A stretch of 36,433 nt of DNA, from contig NZ_QJUG01000071.1 of the NCBI RefSeq assembly GCF_003426775.1, positions 1 through 36,433 on the forward strand, written 5' to 3'. The translations under genes were made by a program, and so were the position numbers. Origin of the DNA: Allorhizocola rhizosphaerae. GTDB lineage: Bacteria > Actinomycetota > Actinomycetes > Mycobacteriales > Micromonosporaceae. Positions 36,353 to 36,433 of the stretch are shown here, one piece after another (position 1 is the stretch's first letter; the number at the start of each line of letters is the position of its first letter). Under the pieces are notes generated by a model that ran no database searches, was not told where the DNA came from, and saw only the letters and a program-made list of their open reading frames with translations.

Positions 36353-36433
36353 TCAAGAGGGTCTGGGGAGGGAGAGGTGGCGGTGGGCGATGATGTTGCG
36401 TTGGATCTCGTCCGAGCCGCCGTAGATGGTTTC
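36353..36433 (-). CDS. acyl-CoA dehydrogenase, C-terminal end only (fadE30-like)
   Basis: The window cuts this gene; only the last 26 codons and the TGA (36353-36355) are present. They read ETIYGGSDEIQRNIIAHRHL followed by SLPRPS. The GG(S/T)xEIQRNIIA motif is the hallmark of the acyl-CoA dehydrogenase C-terminus that contacts FAD of the partner subunit. By position upstream of an ipdF-like gene it would be fadE30, which dehydrogenates HIP-CoA. The fragment is too short to separate FadE types by sequence. Confidence 0.85.
   Translation of the reverse strand, partial: ETIYGGSDEIQRNIIAHRHLSLPRPS

Overview
The window is GC-rich actinobacterial chromosome. GTG starts are frequent, stop and start codons often overlap by four bases, and there are Tat-type signals, LacI-type and KstR-type operators, and many orthologues of the mycobacterial/rhodococcal sterol regulon. 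Secreted glycan-active enzymes, a tuf3-type EF-Tu and a ROK regulator suggest a filamentous, soil-type actinomycete, perhaps of the Pseudonocardiales. That placement is inference; there is no rRNA here to confirm it.

Layout. 1-3.3 kb: ROK regulator, the wreck of a secreted carbohydrate-active gene, and a Tat-exported peptidoglycan-recognition amidase. 3.3-6.8 kb: nitronate monooxygenase-like gene and fadD19, divergent from echA19 across a KstR-like site. 6.8-10.2 kb: a leftward group of divergent EF-Tu (tuf3 type), a squalene/phytoene-synthase-like enzyme and an MpaB/DUF2236 protein fused to four EF-hands. 10.4-15.7 kb: beta-solenoid membrane protein, small membrane protein, stand-alone LigD-type polymerase and a polytopic membrane protein. 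15.7-21.3 kb: a second acyl-CoA synthetase, divergent from a DUF35-ltp4-ltp3-GMC oxidoreductase operon across two KstR-like sites. 21.3-24.5 kb: PadR / ABC ATPase / FtsX-like permease / LysE operon in which the ATPase has lost its Walker A. 24.5-26.1 kb: Hsp70-like ATPase fused to a beta-propeller-like region. 26.3-28.9 kb: cyp125 and fadA5, divergent across two KstR-like sites. 28.9-31.5 kb: TetR regulator, GNAT/SCP2 acetyltransferase, DUF305 lipoprotein. 31.5-34.5 kb: AA10 LPMO, GH16-CBM6 glucanase and a secreted protein. 34.7-36.4 kb: two SDRs, the second resembling ipdF, and the 3' end of an acyl-CoA dehydrogenase (fadE30-like).

How the genes fit together. CYP125 oxidises the sterol side-chain terminus, FadD19 makes the CoA ester, EchA19 hydrates the enoyl-CoA, FadA5 thiolyses, and Ltp3/Ltp4 with their DUF35 partner are the predicted aldol-lyases for C24-branched (phytosterol) side chains. 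The right edge seems to enter the ring C/D (HIP) cluster. Many other steps, including kstR itself, ChsE enzymes and ring A/B enzymes, are not in the window.

The most unusual structure is a 61-bp imperfect palindrome present four times (63-123, 17725-17785, 36222-36282 and inverted at 36291-36351). Three copies are intergenic. One lies in frame inside the DUF35 gene and is translated as an interdomain linker. Other points of note are an EF-Tu with Gln124 (E. coli numbering) changed to Arg, a GMC oxidase shortened by loss of its middle, the Walker A-less ATPase, and two unusual fusions (MpaB-EF-hand, Hsp70-propeller).
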